Shown here piece by piece: positions 1 through 7,419 of a stretch of DNA of 8,646 nucleotides (position 1 is its first letter; each line of letters starts with the position of its first letter). Below the pieces are notes generated by a model. The model was not told the DNA's origin and made no database searches. It saw only the letters and a list, made by a program, of their open reading frames with translations. The stretch comes from Candidatus Poribacteria bacterium (GTDB lineage Bacteria > Poribacteria > WGA-4E > WGA-3G), in the NCBI GenBank assembly GCA_009835515.1, contig VXXH01000775.1, positions 1 to 8,646 of the forward strand. Direction: 5' to 3'. The translations under genes were made by a program, and so were the position numbers.

Positions 1-588
1 GTCCAAGCACACTCCTCCAGACTCATGCCTGCGATCGATACGGTCTTAAAGTGGAGCGACCTTACAGCAGACGACTTAGACGGATGCGCTGTCGGTATCG
101 GGCCCGGTTCGTTTACCGGTATTCGTATCGGCGTTGCGACGATTAAATCGCTCTGTTATGCCCTTGATAAACCGATTGTTGGTGTCTCAACATTGGAAAC
201 GGTCGCATACAACCTCCGATGGACAAACGGCATCATTTGTCCACTTCTCGATGCTCGGCGGAGTGAAGTCTACGGTGCTATTTTTCAAGGCGGCACCGAA
301 TGGCAACGTCTCAGTGAGGATCTCTGCCTATCACTTGATGCTTTCCTTGATCGTCTTGATATACATACCTCTCCCGATCACCCCATTAACTTCGTTGGTG
401 ATGGATTGTTGACATACGGGGATGCAGTCCGTGAAAGACTCGGCAAGCACGCCGACTTTGCTGATGCCATTTTCAACGTTCCACGCGGGGCAACGATCGC
501 ACATCTCGGCAGGCAACGTCTACACAACGATGATGTTGACGATTACTGGACATTAGTTCCGAACTACGTTAGGGTTGGACTCTATTGA
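1..588 (+). CDS. tsaB: tRNA N6-threonylcarbamoyladenosine synthesis protein TsaB, 5'-truncated by the window edge
   Basis: TsaB is the inactive-ATPase partner of TsaD in the cytoplasmic complex that makes t6A at position 37 of ANN-decoding tRNAs. The reading frame is open from base 1, so the true start lies upstream. The first residues (HSSRLMPAID) match the family's 'HS..L.P.I' segment that precedes an internal Met at 25, so that Met should not be taken as the start. Diagnostic features are the GIGPGSFTGIRIG motif at codons 32-44 and LLDARRSEVYGAIF shortly after it, which corresponds to the family's 'DAR..EVY'. The visible part is 195 codons; the family is about 220-240 residues, so roughly 35-40 residues are missing. 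It ends in TGA, with 24 bases before the next gene, which suggests co-transcription. Family assignment is secure. Confidence 0.95.
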   Translation, partial: VQAHSSRLMPAIDTVLKWSDLTADDLDGCAVGIGPGSFTGIRIGVATIKSLCYALDKPIVGVSTLETVAYNLRWTNGIICPLLDARRSEVYGAIFQGGTEWQRLSEDLCLSLDAFLDRLDIHTSPDHPINFVGDGLLTYGDAVRERLGKHADFADAIFNVPRGATIAHLGRQRLHNDDVDDYWTLVPNYVRVGLY

Positions 589-599
589 CGGCAACACTT

Positions 600-605
600 A
601 AGGAG
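600..605 (+). promoter_or_regulatory. Ribosome binding site of the selenoprotein-like redoxin gene
   Basis: AAGGAG lies 7 bases before the ATG at 613, a near-ideal Shine-Dalgarno sequence and spacing. It fixes the start of the downstream gene and argues that the gene is actively translated rather than decaying. Confidence 0.8.
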
Positions 606-612
606 ATCCACT

Positions 613-1497
613 ATGCCATTTTCACATTTTCATAGATACTTACACACCGTGCTTCTCGTTGTGATGCTCTTGGCAGGCGTTGTTGTCGCTGCACACGGTT
701 TAGAAGTCGGCGATCGCGTGTTCGGCTCCGAACTTGCTATAGATATTGATTTCGCTGAGCATTGTCACGGCAAAGCCAATGTATACGTCATAAATTATGT
801 GCCACCTATCTTAAAGTTGTATCCTCCGCCAATACTTGAGGAATTCAAGACAAAATATAACATACGGGTTGCGTGGCGGCAAGCAGCCGAGGATGAAGAA
901 ACAGCACTGTTCATTATTGATAAATCGGGATACGTGCGCTGGAAGCACACCGATGAAACAACAAACCTAACAATAGACGCGTTGACAACAGAATTCGCCA
1001 AACTCAAGCGTAACACGCCTTTACCTATCGGCTCACCTGCCCCGGATTTTAACCTCACCGAAGCAGACGGAAAAACAGCGTTCAGACTCTCTGATTATAA
1101 GGAAAAAAAGAATGTACTTGTTAGTTTGCTGCTTCAGACTTACTGACCGGTCTGTGCTAATTATACGGCGCAGTTTGCGACCCATCAAAAACTATTCGAC
1201 GAAAAATACGATACCGTCGTTGTAACGATTAAACCGGAACCGATCTCAGTCATAGCGAAATTTAAGGACACCGAAACAATGGACATCCCGTTGCTCGCAG
1301 ATCCGGGTTCCTCTGTCCATGAGGCTTACGGTATCGTTAAACCTTATCACTTCCACCGCCGGGATATGTACCTGCCAGCAACGTTCTTAGTGGATAAAGC
1401 GGGTAACCTGAAATGGCTCTATATCGGCAAGCGAAATTCGGATCGTCCCGCTCGAAACCTGATTCTTGAACAACTCTCGCAGCTGCAGCATAGATGA
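613..1497 (+). CDS. Exported two-domain peroxiredoxin-like thiol oxidoreductase with in-frame UGA read as selenocysteine (UPVC motif)
   Basis: Likely a redox protein acting outside the cytoplasm. The full frame is 294 residues counting the UGA at 1144-1146 as residue 178; a plain reading stops at 177. Residues 1-29 are a signal peptide (hydrophobic core LLVVMLLAGVVVAA, no lipobox). Residues about 30-132 look like a degenerate thioredoxin fold: ETALFIIDKSGYVRW resembles the end of such a domain, but there is no CxxC. Residues about 136-294 are an AhpC/TSA-Redoxin-type domain: IGSPAPDFNL, then LSDYKEKKNVLVSLLLQTY-U-PVC with Sec178 and Cys181, and the cis-Pro segment YLPATFLVDKAGN (Pro255). The UGA replaces the first cysteine of the motif. 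The end TGA overlaps the flippase start (ATGA). An authentic nonsense mutation or sequencing error (TGT/TGC to TGA) is the alternative. Redox family is confident; Sec decoding is inferred. Confidence 0.85.
1147..1182 (+). promoter_or_regulatory. Candidate bacterial SECIS hairpin inside the coding region
   Basis: Just after the UGA, CGCA (1169-1172) pairs with UGCG (1176-1179) around a GUU loop (1173-1175). GG (1167-1168) pairs with CC (1181-1182) and leaves A1180 bulged. The apical loop begins 26 bases after the UGA and its first base is G. This agrees with the published bacterial SECIS pattern as I recall it (loop about 16-37 bases from UGA, a G in the first two loop bases, small loop, short stem). 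A competing fold pairs CUGUGC (1152-1157) with GCGCAG (1168-1173), with a 10-base loop only 11 bases from the UGA; that fits less well. The stem is short, so this is suggestive only. Confidence 0.5.
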
Positions 1498-2924
1498 ACC
1501 GTATCTTCAAAAACACGTCCAGTCTCTTTAGTGCACACCTTATCGGCCGCCTCGGCTCACTGGTGATAACAGTCTGGCTGATGACACGCTATTTCACTGA
1601 AAGTGAACTTGGCGGCTATTTTTGGGCAATTGCGTTTACCAATCTGATTGCGATCCTGACAGAACTTGGTATACAAAACCCACTCATCCGAGAAATGACA
1701 CTGCACCCGCACCAGACGCGGCATTACCTTGGTAACGCGCTCATCGTTCGCGGTATTCTGTCAATTATTGCCTACAGTATCATGATTATCAGCGGTATCT
1801 TCCTCTACACCGCGACAATCGTAGAGATGATAGTTTTCTTAGGATTGGCAGAGATTGCCAATTCCATTGCGCAATTGTACCGTTGCGTTTTCCGCGCACA
1901 CGAGCAGATGAAATATGAGGCATTCACCGTGGTTGCTGAGCGTGGTACGTTTCTCTTAATCAGTGGTGGTGCGATCCTGTTTGGGTATGGACTGGTGACT
2001 GTTTGTCAGGTCATGTTGGCAGCGGGTTGTATTAACCTCATTTTGAGTGTTGGGTTCACCCGACTGCGTTTTACTCAACTCCGCTTCCAACCGAGCACGA
2101 AGATTGTGAAAGTGTTGATGCAGCAAGCACTCCCCTTTGCGGTCGGGAATCTCCTCAATCTCCTCTATTTTCGTATAGATGCGATTATGTTGCCAAAACT
2201 CAGTTCAGAAGGCTTAGATGCCAACACGTGGTATGGTTTGGCATATACAATTGTCAACGCCTTCACGATTCTACCGGGTGCGTTCATGATGGGTGCGATG
2301 TTTCCAGTGCTATCGCGTGCCTGGGAGCGAGAAAAGGGGAGATTTCCAAGCGCATACACGTTCAGTATGCGATGGATGGTACTGTGCGGTTTTCCGTTCG
2401 CTGTTGGGCTTTCAATACTATCTTCCGAAATTACAGTAGCATTATTTTCAAACTACACATCGGATGAAGTCGGTAAAATCGCAACGGCACTTCAATGGCT
2501 CAGCTGGTCAGGAGGACTCATCTTCTTAACAACTACAGTGCTGGCGGTATTACGGGCGACAGATAAACGGCGTGCTTTCTCAGTTCTCATGGGGACGACA
2601 GCCTTCTTGAACATCAGCCTGAATCTATATCTGATCCCGCGTTTCAGTCATGTCGGTGCAGCGATCGCGATGGTCATCAGCGAAGCGTACGTACTTGTCG
2701 CTGGGATTGGCTATATCTCAAGAAATATCGTCAAATTCCGGGAAACATTTCCGATACTACCGACGCTTTTGAAGGCAGTCTTTCTCTCTGCTGTAATGGG
2801 TATGGGTTTAGTGTGGTTGAAGGGAATTTTGTCGGTTTGGGTATTGATTCCGTTGGCGGCATTGTTTTACGGTGGTGGGATCGCCATTTTGGGCGAATTC
2901 CGGTCACGATTTAGGTTTGATTAG
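1494..2924 (+). CDS. Oligosaccharide/polysaccharide flippase family membrane protein (Wzx-like, MOP superfamily)
   Basis: A 476-residue, very hydrophobic protein of the polysaccharide-synthesis/MATE-MurJ (MOP) superfamily, which moves lipid-linked glycans across the inner membrane. About 12-14 membrane segments are visible, starting near residue 12. Family-like features are the N-terminal 'L..RLGSLVITVWLMTRYF..SELGGYFWAIAF' layout, NLLNLLYFRIDAIML (219-233) and LNLYLIPRFSHVGAAIAMVISE (376-397), which matches the conserved 'LN..LIP..G..GAA.AT..S' stretch. Length is normal for the family (about 420-500). The ATG overlaps the upstream stop as ATGA and has no clear Shine-Dalgarno sequence, so translation probably depends on coupling. 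No glycosyltransferase or Wzy neighbours are in view, so the substrate (O-antigen, exopolysaccharide or other) cannot be named. Confidence 0.88.
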   Translation: MNRIFKNTSSLFSAHLIGRLGSLVITVWLMTRYFTESELGGYFWAIAFTNLIAILTELGIQNPLIREMTLHPHQTRHYLGNALIVRGILSIIAYSIMIISGIFLYTATIVEMIVFLGLAEIANSIAQLYRCVFRAHEQMKYEAFTVVAERGTFLLISGGAILFGYGLVTVCQVMLAAGCINLILSVGFTRLRFTQLRFQPSTKIVKVLMQQALPFAVGNLLNLLYFRIDAIMLPKLSSEGLDANTWYGLAYTIVNAFTILPGAFMMGAMFPVLSRAWEREKGRFPSAYTFSMRWMVLCGFPFAVGLSILSSEITVALFSNYTSDEVGKIATALQWLSWSGGLIFLTTTVLAVLRATDKRRAFSVLMGTTAFLNISLNLYLIPRFSHVGAAIAMVISEAYVLVAGIGYISRNIVKFRETFPILPTLLKAVFLSAVMGMGLVWLKGILSVWVLIPLAALFYGGGIAILGEFRSRFRFD

Positions 2925-2947
2925 TCTTTGATGTTTAAAGCCTAATC
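2919..2947. terminator. Hairpin shared by two convergent genes, possible bidirectional terminator
   Basis: GATTAG (2919-2924) pairs with CTAATC (2942-2947), and CTTT (2926-2929) pairs with AAAG (2937-2940), around a 7-base loop with one T/C mismatch. The arms are the last sense codon and stop codon of the two genes. It is palindromic, so it forms in either transcript. No U-run follows on either side, so it is weaker evidence than a classic intrinsic terminator. Confidence 0.45.
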
Positions 2948-5900
2948 GCTGGCATCACCATTGGGTTTAAAGTCTTTAGGAGTAATCATTAAATTTGCCC
3001 AGTGTGCCCAGTCGCAGGTTGCGCTTTCAATGGAATCAGTTACCAATTCCAGTAATACGGTTTCACCCCCGGATTCAGATAGAGAGATTTCTGCGTCGAC
3101 CCAACCGGGTGTGTTGAATGCGAAGTGTTCATATCGCACCTCACCGTTGAGAAACACTTTAAAGAACAGTCCATCAAGACTACAATTTCTATCGGGTACC
3201 CCCATCGAAAAAGAGAATGTCAATGCTTGGGCGTGAGGTAAGGACAATAAAAATTGGAGAATAGTTTGTCCATTAGGGGGTGGATGTGCGGAAATTGTCT
3301 CCTTACTCACGCCTCTGGCAGTTAATGTCATTCGTTGACCTGAACCCCAAACACTTCCGAGTCGGAATACACCATCATACTGGAGTCCAGCAACGAATTG
3401 CGCATCTCTCAGATTATAGATTCCCTCCACCTGTTGCGGCGTATTGAAGAAAAAAAGCACTTGGGCAGGCAGCTCGGTTTCAAAGGTGTACTGTCCGCTT
3501 CCTTGATGTCTCAATGTCTCAGTAAAACTTTGCATCGGTTCATTGGGTAGGAAGACCTCTACTTCTACCATCGGATCTGTGGGTTCAGAGACAATCTTAG
3601 GGTTTCCCCATACAGCCCAATCCCACGCGCCATTTCCATTGGGACCGGGTGTCGTCGTCAATCGGAGTCTAATCTGTTGGTTCCGATAGGGTGTCAAATC
3701 AAGACTGAAATGTTCCCACTGCTGTCTGTTATAATGTTGGTGAAAAATATCTTCACCTTGTACAGTAATGATGAACGTTACGCCATCGGAACCTGCAGAG
3801 CCGTCCCGCAACCCAATGTCGAATTCTAAATGAACATTGGGACTCTCCGGTAGTGAGAGCGTCCATTCACCGAATGCGTCCCCGCTGATACCTTGATACG
3901 GCGGATGGGCGTGAATTGCAGCCTTGTGAACTCCGGCGATAGAAGCCGCAACGGGTTGGAAAGTGGCACCTCTCTGTCGTGGCAATTCTTCCGAATTCAA
4001 GACAATGCCCGTCCGCATGAGATGAAACTGTGACAACAAATCAATTTCATGAGATGTATTCGTTCTTTCGAGCCGAAATAGAGCAGCATTTTCCGTCACA
4101 CGCGAGGCTGTTAGGGAAACATCTTCTGGCAAGGCGTTAATATGCACTTGCGAAAAATCGCGAGGGGTATCACTCAAGAAATAAGGTTTTTTAGGATTTA
4201 ATCCGAGGAGCGTTGTCTGATTGTAAGAGAGACAATGTGGAAGGCTTCGCTCGGTTTTCACCTGCGTCACGCCAAAGATTCTTTCATACCCGATGCCGTT
4301 CTCCGGCAGAACGAACGTAACCCGCCCGTCTGTTTTTTGAAGTGCTGCGACTTCACCGCCTTTTCCTATATATTGAAAAAGCGTTTCCGTTCCCCAATCC
4401 GTTTCAAAATCAGGTTTGAAACCCAATTTTTGCCAAGCCCTAGCGAGCGAGAGTAACTGCTGTGTTCCGAGATGATCTTCGGGTAACTGTTCTACCGACC
4501 AGAGACGAAGTGTCGGCAAAACGCCCCAATTTTCATACAAATTTAGGTGTTCTTGATAGAGTTCGGGACCGATATCCGGGTTTGGCAATCCCAAATGTCC
4601 ATAGAGTAAAGTATAAGGAGAAAACAGAAACGTACTGATAGGGTGCGGTTTAATATCCAGCGAGTATATTAGACGTTGTGCAAAACTCTCCCGGCAGAAG
4701 GTGACCTCATGAAGTCCTTCACCACCGAAAACGACCTGCGGCATGGCTTCCGTCAATTCCGTATGCAGTTGGACGTTCCCTTGTGCCGAATTCAATCCCT
4801 CTATCAAACCGTTTGCGTCGTTTTTTGCGATAAGGCTAACATCCAGATGAAAGGCATCAATCCGATATTTCTGTGATACATCCGTTAATTGTTGGACGAA
4901 GATTTTCCTAAATTCAGAACTCGCAGGATTAATAAAGGCGTGTCGTCCGGGTTCTTCAATTCGATCCCAAAACCAACCGATGGGGTTGCCACTCCACCGG
5001 TCCCGAAATTGATACTGCTGAAGCGTAGCATAGAGCGGATGGTACGGAGCGACACCGGAGAAATTGGTGTGAAGCATGACCCGAAATCCGTGTTGACGCG
5101 CAGCATCAAGGAAATCGCCAAAATTTTCGGATGCTGTATACTCCGGATAATTGGTATCGTAGTCGTCTTTTCGCCACTGCGTCAAATACAGCAAGGTCTC
5201 TGTCGGATCTATCTGCGCTGCTAACGGCTTCAATAAGGCAATTTCCTGACCGTGATAGATAACAACCAAACCGATCTCGGAAACCCATGCAGGCATTTCT
5301 GTCAATTTTCTCGGATTGAAGGTCTGTTCCATCCAGTCCCGATACTGTCGGGCGGGCACACGCCAATCGCCAGCATAAGTATTCAACCGCCATGTGCCAG
5401 ATTTCGCGGATGTAAGTGCGTCGAAGGGTGCTTGGTTTTGGGTTTCAAAATTGAGTGCGAAACTCTCTATATCTTTTTCGTAATGGAGTGCTTTAAACTG
5501 AAAAGTCTCATCTGTCCCGCGAACATAAAAACCGCCCTGCCCCGCTTGAATAATTGCGAGCTGTGCCTCCCAATGCTCAGGATAGTCGAAACTCCCAGAA
5601 GTGTTTGGAGACGCGGCATCAATAACTTGCCCACCTTGCGCTGGGAGGATAAGGGCCACATTCTTCGTGTCCAGATTCCCACAGCCCCACTGAATCCCAT
5701 AGACCCCAGTTGTGTCAGAAATACCTTCTTGTTCAATTAGGAGATCGTTCGTGCTTTCATCGACAGCTATGAACAACCGAATCTCGTTTTGTCCCTGCCC
5801 ACATACAATTTCTGCTTTGAGGGGCGCGATTTTCCTTGCTTCTATTAGCGTCGCTTGGTCTGTCCAGAAAGATTCGCCGTTTTTCCTTAGCAATCCGCTA

Positions 5901-6130
5901 CGTCCACCAATACCCGTAGGTATACCACCGATGCCGAGCGGTAATGTATAGACTTCCTCTGTCAGTTTGTTGGAGAGTTGGGTGATAACGCCATCGGTAA
6001 ATTGGACTTCATAAGTATCTGTTTTGACGAAGATGCTATTGTCAACGACTGTAATCTCGGCAGAGCGCGCTACTTGCGGGTAAAATAGACAGAGTATTCC
6101 ACTTAGAATGGCTATGCCTAAAAGGCGCAT
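2942..6130 (-). CDS. Large secreted glycoside-hydrolase-like protein (DUF6259-type TIM barrel) with two C-terminal beta-sandwich repeats
   Basis: 1062 residues. Residues 1-24 form a signal peptide (LLGIAILSGILCLFY, then VARSA). Residues about 25-265 look like an all-beta sandwich as found before the barrel in GH31/GH36-like enzymes. Residues about 280-545 resemble the TIM barrel of DUF6259/alpha-galactosidase-like proteins: YHGQEIALL, LYLTQWRKDDYDTNYPEY, HGFRVMLHTNFSG (348-359), YRIDAFHLDVS (422-432) and VVFGGEGLHE (466-475). Asp430 and Glu471 are the most likely acidic catalytic residues, by position only. The C-terminal part carries two related domains (741-847 and 948-1050), each starting AHPP and ending DWA-x-W, reminiscent of NPCBM-type carbohydrate binding, separated by another beta-rich segment. 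Start: ATG with GGGGGAG (6139-6145) 8 bases upstream. It lies 20 bases after aroA. Substrate unknown; carbohydrate hydrolysis is inferred. Confidence 0.75.
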   Translation of the reverse strand: MRLLGIAILSGILCLFYPQVARSAEITVVDNSIFVKTDTYEVQFTDGVITQLSNKLTEEVYTLPLGIGGIPTGIGGRSGLLRKNGESFWTDQATLIEARKIAPLKAEIVCGQGQNEIRLFIAVDESTNDLLIEQEGISDTTGVYGIQWGCGNLDTKNVALILPAQGGQVIDAASPNTSGSFDYPEHWEAQLAIIQAGQGGFYVRGTDETFQFKALHYEKDIESFALNFETQNQAPFDALTSAKSGTWRLNTYAGDWRVPARQYRDWMEQTFNPRKLTEMPAWVSEIGLVVIYHGQEIALLKPLAAQIDPTETLLYLTQWRKDDYDTNYPEYTASENFGDFLDAARQHGFRVMLHTNFSGVAPYHPLYATLQQYQFRDRWSGNPIGWFWDRIEEPGRHAFINPASSEFRKIFVQQLTDVSQKYRIDAFHLDVSLIAKNDANGLIEGLNSAQGNVQLHTELTEAMPQVVFGGEGLHEVTFCRESFAQRLIYSLDIKPHPISTFLFSPYTLLYGHLGLPNPDIGPELYQEHLNLYENWGVLPTLRLWSVEQLPEDHLGTQQLLSLARAWQKLGFKPDFETDWGTETLFQYIGKGGEVAALQKTDGRVTFVLPENGIGYERIFGVTQVKTERSLPHCLSYNQTTLLGLNPKKPYFLSDTPRDFSQVHINALPEDVSLTASRVTENAALFRLERTNTSHEIDLLSQFHLMRTGIVLNSEELPRQRGATFQPVAASIAGVHKAAIHAHPPYQGISGDAFGEWTLSLPESPNVHLEFDIGLRDGSAGSDGVTFIITVQGEDIFHQHYNRQQWEHFSLDLTPYRNQQIRLRLTTTPGPNGNGAWDWAVWGNPKIVSEPTDPMVEVEVFLPNEPMQSFTETLRHQGSGQYTFETELPAQVLFFFNTPQQVEGIYNLRDAQFVAGLQYDGVFRLGSVWGSGQRMTLTARGVSKETISAHPPPNGQTILQFLLSLPHAQALTFSFSMGVPDRNCSLDGLFFKVFLNGEVRYEHFAFNTPGWVDAEISLSESGGETVLLELVTDSIESATCDWAHWANLMITPKDFKPNGDASD

Positions 6131-6150
6131 GCAATTCTCTCCCCCACAAC

Positions 6151-7419
6151 TTACACATACAGTTGTTCAAATACCTGAAAATAATTAGGGAACGTCTTGC
6201 TGACACACTCTGGATTATTAATCTGGATCCCCGGTGTTTTTAAGCCAATGAGCGAAAATGCCATCGCTACGCGGTGGTCTTCGTAGGTATCAATTGCTGC
6301 AGGGGTAATCAGTGCCGGTGAGATTTCGAGTCCGTCTTGGTGCTCAATGACAGGCACGCCTAACTTCCGAAGCTCGGTCACCATGGCATGAATCCGATCG
6401 GTCTCTTGCCAACGCGTATGCTCAATGTTTCGGATGGTTACCCTGCTATCGGCGAAGGGCGCAATCGCCGCGAGGGTCAAGGCAGTATCCGAGATCGTCC
6501 GCATATCGACATCAATCCCTTTTAATTGGCGCGGTCCGGTAACGGTAATACCTGTGTTAGCAACGGTGGTCTGACAGCCCATCTGTTCTAAGATCTGTAA
6601 AAACTGGAGATCCCCTTGTGCGGAATCTAAATTTAGGTGTTGGACAGTGACACGTCCACCGGTAAGCGCAGCGGCAGCAAAGAAGTAAGAGGCGTTAGAG
6701 GCATCCGGTTCTATGTTATAGGCCCGCGGCTGATACTGCTGTCCACCTTCAATCCGAAAGAACTTGTAGTCTTCGCTCATAACCTGCACACCAAACGCTG
6801 CCATGACGGATCGTGTGATGTCAATATAAGGCATTGTTCGGTCACCGAGAACCTCAATCTCCATGCCGTTTTTTGCATAAGGGGCGATGAGGAGCAGTGC
6901 TGTTAAGAACTGGCTGCTTTTACTGATATCCAACTGGGTTTTCCCACCTTCAAGTCCGTTTGCTTCGACGATGACAGGGAGATGTCCGTTCTCAAATTCA
7001 GTGCACGCCGACCCCCCAATTTGCCTGAGTGCGTCAAGTAGGTCAGCGATAGGTCGCCCGTGGCGCATCGGTTCATCGCCATCAATAACGAATTTTCCAT
7101 GTCCGAGTGAAACGTAGGCAGTCAATGAACGGGAAGTGGTGCCTGAGTTCCCGATATAGAGGTCAGCCCCCGAAACAGGGATTTCGCCGCCGTTTCCGTG
7201 GACATCAAACCTTGCTTGTTTTTCATCGGCATCAATTTTGACCCCGAGTTTTCGCAGCGACGCGGACATATAACGCGTATCGTCGCTAAAGAGTGCACCC
7301 GTCAGTGTTGAAACACCGCGTGCCATTGCAGCGACCAACAACGCTCGGTTAGTATAACTTTTAGAACCCGGTACCTCTATCGTGGCATCTACTGGTTTTC
7401 GGATCGGCTGTATTTCCAT
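6151..7419 (-). CDS. aroA: 3-phosphoshikimate 1-carboxyvinyltransferase (EPSP synthase)
   Basis: Cytoplasmic shikimate-pathway enzyme joining shikimate-3-phosphate and phosphoenolpyruvate to make EPSP for aromatic amino acids. 422 residues, a full-length two-domain enzyme. Motifs in order: PGSKSYTNRALL (17-28, Lys20 and Arg25 bind substrates), GNSGTTSRSL (90-99), DGDEPMRHGRPI (113-124), SSQFLTALLL (168-177), EPDASNASYF (237-246), SDTAL with Asp311 and WQETDR with Glu339 (counterparts of the E. coli catalytic Asp313/Glu341), TYEDHRVAMAFSL (378-390), and SKTFPNYF (407-414, Lys408). The residue matching E. coli Pro101 is Ser98. The ATG shares its A with the stop of the upstream gene (TAATG), so the two are translationally coupled. 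It ends in TAA. All catalytic residues seen are intact. Confidence 0.97.
   Translation of the reverse strand: MEIQPIRKPVDATIEVPGSKSYTNRALLVAAMARGVSTLTGALFSDDTRYMSASLRKLGVKIDADEKQARFDVHGNGGEIPVSGADLYIGNSGTTSRSLTAYVSLGHGKFVIDGDEPMRHGRPIADLLDALRQIGGSACTEFENGHLPVIVEANGLEGGKTQLDISKSSQFLTALLLIAPYAKNGMEIEVLGDRTMPYIDITRSVMAAFGVQVMSEDYKFFRIEGGQQYQPRAYNIEPDASNASYFFAAAALTGGRVTVQHLNLDSAQGDLQFLQILEQMGCQTTVANTGITVTGPRQLKGIDVDMRTISDTALTLAAIAPFADSRVTIRNIEHTRWQETDRIHAMVTELRKLGVPVIEHQDGLEISPALITPAAIDTYEDHRVAMAFSLIGLKTPGIQINNPECVSKTFPNYFQVFEQLYV

Noticed and set aside
1197..1219. CGACG/CGTCG hairpin as the SECIS element
   Set aside because: Its loop begins 55 bases after the UGA, too far for the bacterial SECIS pattern, and is A-rich.
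1279..1497. Separate 72-residue ORF beginning at an ATG
   Set aside because: It is in the same frame as the redoxin gene, has no ribosome binding site, and encodes the C-terminal part of the same domain including the cis-Pro segment. It is the continuation after the UGA, not a gene.
613..1497. Plain pseudogene caused by a nonsense mutation
   Set aside because: There is only one interruption, exactly at a redox cysteine, with an intact frame, a strong ribosome binding site, a conserved ATGA coupling and a SECIS-like hairpin. Decay would not favour that spot. It is kept as the main alternative until selABCD genes are checked.
4889..5740. Plus-strand ORFs of 111 and 162 residues opposite the secreted protein gene
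   Set aside because: They are antisense shadows with low-complexity, Cys/Pro/Ile-rich translations and no ribosome binding sites, lying inside a well-supported minus-strand gene.
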